Translations under genes and position numbers: made by a program
Source: Propionibacterium sp.
Lineage (GTDB): Bacteria > Actinomycetota > Actinomycetes > Propionibacteriales > Propionibacteriaceae
Assembly (NCBI GenBank): GCA_012514785.1
Contig: JAAYZP010000502.1
Location: forward strand, 1-8,721
Direction: 5' to 3'
Length of the DNA stretch: 8,721 nt
Notes under the pieces: model-generated
Database searches by the model: none
Told to the model about the DNA's origin: nothing
Seen by the model: the letters and a program-made list of their open reading frames with translations, nothing else
Shown: positions 5,228-8,721 of the stretch, piece after piece
How positions within the stretch are numbered: the first letter of the stretch is position 1
How the letters are laid out: every line of letters starts with the position of its first letter

Positions 5228-6247
5228 ATGAAATTCAGACCACTGCTCGCAGCATTCGCCGGCCTCGCCCTCGTGGCGTGCGGCCAGCCCGCCGACGAAC
5301 CCGGTACTGCCACGGACGAGCTCGTCGTGATCACGCACGAATCGTTCTCGATCCCCGACGAGCTGAAGGACCGATTCGCCGAGGACACCGGGCTCGACGT
5401 GACCTACCAGACCATGCAGGACACCGGCAGCATGGTCAACCAACTGATCCTGACCAAGGACGCCCCGCTCGGCGACGTCGTGTTCGGCGTGGACAACACG
5501 TTCGCCTCCCGCGCCATCGGGGAGGGCGTCTTCGACGACTACGTCTCGGACGCGCGAGCCCCCGGCGGCCCGGAGTCGCTGCCCGGCCTCACCCCCATCG
5601 ACTTCGGCGACGTGTGCGTCAACGCCGACCTCACCTGGTTCGAGGCCGAAGGGCTCCCCCTGCCGGAGACCCTCGCCGACCTCACCGACGACCGGTACCG
5701 GGACCTGTTCGTCGCGCCGAGCCCCGCGACGAGCTCGCCCGGTCTGGCGTTCCTGTTCACCACCGTCGGCGCCCACGGCGACGGCTGGCTGGACTACTGG
5801 CGCGCACTCGACGACAACGGCGCCATCACCGTCTCCGGCTGGACGCAGGCGTACAACGTCGAGTTCAGCGCCGGCGAGGGCGGCGGGGACCGCCCGCTGG
5901 TGCTCAGCTACTCCACCTCACCGGCATGGACGATCGGCGACGACGGGGAGTCCACGACGGCGTCGCTGCTGGACACCTGCTTCCGCCAGGTGGAGTACGC
6001 CGGCGTGCTGGCGGGTGCGGAGAACCCGGACGCCGCCGCACAGTTCGTCGACTTCCTGCTGTCGCCCGACGTGCAGGCGTCGATCCCGGACCACATGTTC
6101 ATGTACCCGGCCGATACCTCGGTGGAGCTGCCCGAGGAGTGGGTGCGCTTCGCCCCGCTCGCCGACGAGCCGTTCGAGGTGAGCTCCGAGGATATCGAGG
6201 CGAACCGCGAGCAGTGGATCCAGGAGTGGACCGAGGCGATCGGCTGA
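5228..6247 (+). CDS. thiB: Thiamine ABC transporter, substrate-binding lipoprotein
   Basis: This is the extracytoplasmic receptor that captures thiamine (or its phosphates) and passes it to the ThiP permease. The 339-residue protein starts M-K-F-R-P-L-L and has a short lipoprotein signal with lipobox L-V-A-C (C18), as expected for a membrane-tethered receptor in a Gram-positive. The mature part is a type II periplasmic-binding-protein fold of the ThiB/iron family: 'L-V-V-I-T-H-E-S-F' at the first strand, 'L-G-D-V-V-F-G-V-D-N-T' in the first lobe, 'P-A-T-S-S-P-G-L-A-F-L' and 'W-T-Q-A-Y' in the second lobe, and a conserved-looking 'D-T-C-F-R-Q-V-E-Y-A-G-V-L' near the end. Length matches ThiB (about 330). 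The ATG at 5228 is chosen because it has the strong GAGGAGG site; an open frame extends upstream through the riboswitch RNA but is not translated. It sits directly under a TPP riboswitch, the best support for thiamine as substrate. Its stop overlaps the thiP start by 1 nt (TGATG). Confidence 0.95.
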   Translation: MKFRPLLAAFAGLALVACGQPADEPGTATDELVVITHESFSIPDELKDRFAEDTGLDVTYQTMQDTGSMVNQLILTKDAPLGDVVFGVDNTFASRAIGEGVFDDYVSDARAPGGPESLPGLTPIDFGDVCVNADLTWFEAEGLPLPETLADLTDDRYRDLFVAPSPATSSPGLAFLFTTVGAHGDGWLDYWRALDDNGAITVSGWTQAYNVEFSAGEGGGDRPLVLSYSTSPAWTIGDDGESTTASLLDTCFRQVEYAGVLAGAENPDAAAQFVDFLLSPDVQASIPDHMFMYPADTSVELPEEWVRFAPLADEPFEVSSEDIEANREQWIQEWTEAIG

Positions 6248-7824
6248 TGCGTGCCGCCTGGTGGATGATCGCGGCCGTCCCGGCGGCGTTCCTGGCCGTC
6301 TTCTTCGTGTGGCCGGCCGTCACGATCATCCACCGGGGCTTCCACGACGGCGAGTCCTGGACGTTCGACGGGATCGCCACGCTGCTGGCGTCGCAGCGCG
6401 CCTGGGACGCACTGTGGTTCACGCTCTTCAGCACGACGATCGCCACCACGCTCTGCGTGAGCGTCGGCGTCGTCGGCGCCTGGGTGCTGTACCGGCTGCG
6501 CTTCCCGGGGCAATCCGTGCTCCGCGGGCTGATCACGGTGCCGTTCGTGCTGCCGACGGTGGTCGTCGGCATCGCGTTCGCCGGCCCGCACCCCGTGGTG
6601 GGCATCATCGCGGCGATGGTGTTCTTCAACTACTCGGTGGTCGTGCGCACGGTGGGCGCCCTGTGGGCGAAGCTCGACCCCCGCCAGGCGCAGGCCGCTG
6701 CCGCGCTGGGTGCCTCGCCGCGTCGGATCGCGTTCACGGTGACGCTGCCGTCCCTGGTCCCGGCGGTGGCGTCGGCCGCGGCGCTCGTGTTCCTGTTCTG
6801 CGCCTCCGGCTTCGGCATCGTGATGACGCTGGGCCGCGGCGAGTACCAGACGATCGAGACGGAGATCTGGTTCCAGACCACGCAGGTGCTGAACCTGTCC
6901 GTGGCGGCCGCGCTGTCGATCCTGCAGGTGATCGTCGTGGCCGCCAGCCTGTGGCTATCCAGCTACTTCCAGCGCCGCGCGCAGGTGGCCATCAGGCTGC
7001 TGCCCGAGTCGGCGGGCAGGGCGAGCGTCAACCTCCGCCGCGACTGGCCGGCCCTGCTGGTGACCGGCGGCGTGGTGATCGGCCTGCTGGCCGTGCCGCT
7101 GGTGGGCCTCGTCGTGCGTTCGCTGCGGCTCGGCGGCCGCTGGAGCCTCGACGGCTACCGACGGCTGCTCGACGAGGAGCTGCTCGGCGCAATCGGGCGC
7201 ACGCTCACCACCGCCACCGCCGCGGCAGCGATCGCGGTGACGCTGGGCATCCTCGTGGCGCTCGTGACGTCGCGGCGGCCGCGCTCGGAGGCGGGGCGCT
7301 CGTGGCTGCACGTGGCCGAATCGATGTTCATGCTCCCGCTGGGCGTCTCGGCGGTCACCGTCGGATTCGGCTACCTGATCACCCTCAACCGCCCCCCGCT
7401 GGACCTTCGCTCGTCGATCGTGCTGGTGCCGATCGCGCAGGCCGTGGTGGCGCTGCCACTGGTGATCCGCACGCTCCTGCCGACCCTGCGCGCGATCGAC
7501 CTGCGCCAGGTCCAGGCCGCCCAGGTCCTGGGCGCCTCACCGTGGCGGGTGCTGCGCACGATCGAACTGCCCGCGCTGGGCCGAGGCCTCGGGCTGGCCC
7601 TGGGTTTCGCGCTCGCCACCAGCCTGGGCGAGTTCGGGGCGACGAGCTTCCTCGCCCGCTCGGACAACCCGACGCTGCCGGTCCTGATCTACCGGTTGTT
7701 CAGCCGCCCCACCGGCGACGACTACGCGATGGCGCTGGCGGCGTCCGTGGTGCTGGCAGTATTGACCGCAGCAGTGATGGTCGCGGCCGAACAGGCCAGG
7801 CCCGGAGAGGTGGAGTCCTGGTGA
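6247..7824 (+). CDS. thiP: Thiamine ABC transporter, fused two-domain permease
   Basis: ThiP forms the membrane channel of the ThiBPQ importer and, unlike most permeases, fuses both membrane halves in one chain. The 525-residue product is nearly all hydrophobic helices; an N-terminal span is at about 5-27. The two cytoplasmic EAA-type coupling loops that dock on the ATPase are clear: 'Q-A-Q-A-A-A-A-L-G-A-S-P-R-R' with G155, and 'Q-V-Q-A-A-Q-V-L-G-A-S-P-W-R' with G429, each followed by a 'L-P' turn. The link between halves is near 255-275. The loop between two first-half helices (about 102-128, L-P-T-V-V-V-G to V-F-F-N) is shorter than in other ThiP proteins I recall. The ATG at 6247 overlaps the thiB stop by 1 nt and has only a weak GAGG at 6233-6236, so translation is probably coupled to thiB and hence to the riboswitch. 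Its end overlaps thiQ by 4 nt. Confidence 0.94.
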   Translation: MRAAWWMIAAVPAAFLAVFFVWPAVTIIHRGFHDGESWTFDGIATLLASQRAWDALWFTLFSTTIATTLCVSVGVVGAWVLYRLRFPGQSVLRGLITVPFVLPTVVVGIAFAGPHPVVGIIAAMVFFNYSVVVRTVGALWAKLDPRQAQAAAALGASPRRIAFTVTLPSLVPAVASAAALVFLFCASGFGIVMTLGRGEYQTIETEIWFQTTQVLNLSVAAALSILQVIVVAASLWLSSYFQRRAQVAIRLLPESAGRASVNLRRDWPALLVTGGVVIGLLAVPLVGLVVRSLRLGGRWSLDGYRRLLDEELLGAIGRTLTTATAAAAIAVTLGILVALVTSRRPRSEAGRSWLHVAESMFMLPLGVSAVTVGFGYLITLNRPPLDLRSSIVLVPIAQAVVALPLVIRTLLPTLRAIDLRQVQAAQVLGASPWRVLRTIELPALGRGLGLALGFALATSLGEFGATSFLARSDNPTLPVLIYRLFSRPTGDDYAMALAASVVLAVLTAAVMVAAEQARPGEVESW

Positions 7825-8721
7825 GTGGTCTGGATGTGCGATCGGTCACGGTCAACTACGGCGCGACGGTGGCGGTGCAGGACGCGACGTTCAGCGTCGA
7901 GCGGGGCCATGTGCTGGCGCTCCTGGGCGCCTCGGGCAGCGGCAAGTCGTCGCTGCTGCGCGCCATCGTCGGTCTGGAGCCGATGACCGCCGGCTCCGTC
8001 CACTGGGAAGGCCAGGACCTGGCCGGAGTGAAGGTCCACAAGCGCCGGTTCGGCCTCGTGTTCCAGGACGGCCAGCTCTTCCCGACGATGTCCGTCGCGA
8101 AGAACGTCGCCTACGGGCTCAGCGCCCTCGACAAGCTCGCGCGCCGCGGTCGCGTCGCCGAGCTGCTCGAACTCGTCGGACTGCCCGGCTACGGCGACCG
8201 CAAACCCGACGAGCTCTCGGGCGGCGAGGCCCAGCGCGTGGCGCTCGCCCGCTCGCTGGCCCCCAACCCGCGCGCGATCTTCCTCGACGAGCCACTCTCG
8301 GCCCTCGACGCGGGGCTCCGGCAGCGGTTGGCCGACGACCTCGCCCGGATCCTGCGCGAGACCGACACCACGGCGGTCTACGTCACCCACGACCAGCAGG
8401 AGGCGTTCGCCGTCGCCGACTCCGTCGCCGTGATGAAGGGCGGGCGGATCCTGCAGCGCGAGGTGTCCGACGAGCTGTGGACGAGGCCCACCAACAAGCA
8501 GGTGGCGGCGTTCCTCGGCTTCCGCACGTTCATCACGGAGGCGACGGCGCACCAGCTCGGCTGGGACGGCCGGCTGGAGGCGGGCCAGGTGCTCGGCGTC
8601 GGCCCGCGCAGCCTCGACCTCGACGACCGCGGGGTGAGCGTCCCCGTGCTGGAGCAGTCGATGACGGTGGACCACTACGTGATCCGCGTGCGGCTGCCCG
8701 ACGGCCAGGAGGCCACGGTGG
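7821..8721 (+). CDS. thiQ: Thiamine ABC transporter, ATP-binding protein (3' end outside window)
   Basis: This ATPase powers thiamine import through ThiP. The frame opens at GTG 7821, overlapping the thiP stop (GTGA), with GGAG at 7812-7815 five nt upstream; 300 codons are seen and the gene runs off the right edge. All ABC motifs are intact: Walker A G-A-S-G-S-G-K-S (36-43), Q-loop Q82 in V-F-Q-D, signature L-S-G-G-E (132-136, with E in place of the common Q), Walker B F-L-D-E ending in D156 and catalytic E157, D-loop S-A-L-D, and switch histidine H190 in V-T-H-D. After about residue 235 a C-terminal extension begins ('F-L-G-F-R-T-F-I-T-E', then 'L-G-V-G-P-R-S-L-D-L'), like the TOBE-type domain of PotA/FbpC ATPases. 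E. coli ThiQ (about 232 residues) lacks it, but longer forms are usual in actinobacterial thiamine operons. An iron- or sulfate-type ATPase could look alike; the riboswitch and thiB/thiP context favour thiamine. Confidence 0.93.
   Translation, partial: MSGLDVRSVTVNYGATVAVQDATFSVERGHVLALLGASGSGKSSLLRAIVGLEPMTAGSVHWEGQDLAGVKVHKRRFGLVFQDGQLFPTMSVAKNVAYGLSALDKLARRGRVAELLELVGLPGYGDRKPDELSGGEAQRVALARSLAPNPRAIFLDEPLSALDAGLRQRLADDLARILRETDTTAVYVTHDQQEAFAVADSVAVMKGGRILQREVSDELWTRPTNKQVAAFLGFRTFITEATAHQLGWDGRLEAGQVLGVGPRSLDLDDRGVSVPVLEQSMTVDHYVIRVRLPDGQEATV

Noticed and set aside
3974..5776. 600-codon minus-strand open frame antisense to disA and thiB
   Set aside because: It is a codon-position shadow of high-GC genes. 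It lacks recognisable domains and crosses the riboswitch, whose plus-strand orientation is certain.
5200..6246. Long N-terminal extension of thiP through thiB in another frame (874 codons in all)
   Set aside because: The extension is an Arg/Pro-rich shadow of thiB. The ATG at 6247 gives the expected first membrane helix and the typical 1-nt overlap.
7722..8675. 317-codon minus-strand open frame opposite thiQ
   Set aside because: It is the complement of a clear ABC ATPase with every motif intact. The minus-strand translation is rich in His, Arg, Gly and Ala without a fold signature.
1..8721. CRISPR arrays, tRNA or rRNA genes, insertion sequences, phage genes
   Set aside because: No direct-repeat array, tRNA arm pattern, rRNA signature, transposase or integrase was seen on either strand.

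Overview
The window is high-GC DNA with GTG starts, short spacers and overlapping genes, typical of an actinobacterium (Actinomycetota). The gene set (zinc-finger RadA, DisA, a thiamine-pyrophosphate riboswitch ahead of a ThiB/ThiP/ThiQ-type transporter, and a HEAT-repeat protein of a kind I associate with Actinobacteria) fits this. A family such as Propionibacteriaceae is possible, but that is only a guess.

Layout. (i) 1-110, minus strand: the first 36 codons of a gene that leaves the window, with an AbiEi-antitoxin-like/DUF559-type winged-helix N-terminus. (ii) 111-270: a divergent intergenic region dominated by a perfect 50-bp palindrome with no spacer (177-226). (iii) 271-1644, plus: radA, the DNA-repair and recombination ATPase. 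(iv) 1668-2411, minus: a HEAT-repeat protein convergent with radA. (v) 2412-2489: a divergent promoter region with a TACCC/GGGTA inverted repeat that resembles CsoR-type copper-repressor operators. (vi) 2490-3983, plus: a secreted lipoprotein with a cell-wall-binding-repeat-like N-terminal half and a barrel-like C-terminal half rich in conserved-looking acidic residues. (vii) 4022-5053, plus: disA, the c-di-AMP synthase and DNA-integrity scanner. (viii) 5083-5227: a candidate promoter, a TPP riboswitch and a translational expression platform. (ix) 5228 to the right edge: a thiB-thiP-thiQ operon with 1-nt and 4-nt overlaps. The last gene is cut by the window end.

How the genes work together. 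RadA and DisA are known partners: RadA can bind DisA and restrain its c-di-AMP synthesis, and the genes are often adjacent. Here two unrelated genes, one on the opposite strand, lie between them. The right third is one thiamine-uptake unit. When thiamine pyrophosphate is plentiful the leader RNA should hide the thiB ribosome-binding site, and overlap-coupled translation should extend the effect to thiP and thiQ. A three-way competition (aptamer 3' strand, anti-Shine-Dalgarno, Shine-Dalgarno) can be read from the bases.

No clearly new multi-gene system is visible. The parts that best repay a second look are the 50-bp palindrome, the copper-type operator ahead of the HEAT-repeat gene, the uncharacterised lipoprotein and the shortened first half of ThiP. 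No stretch of more than 300 bases lacks a gene or a described element.
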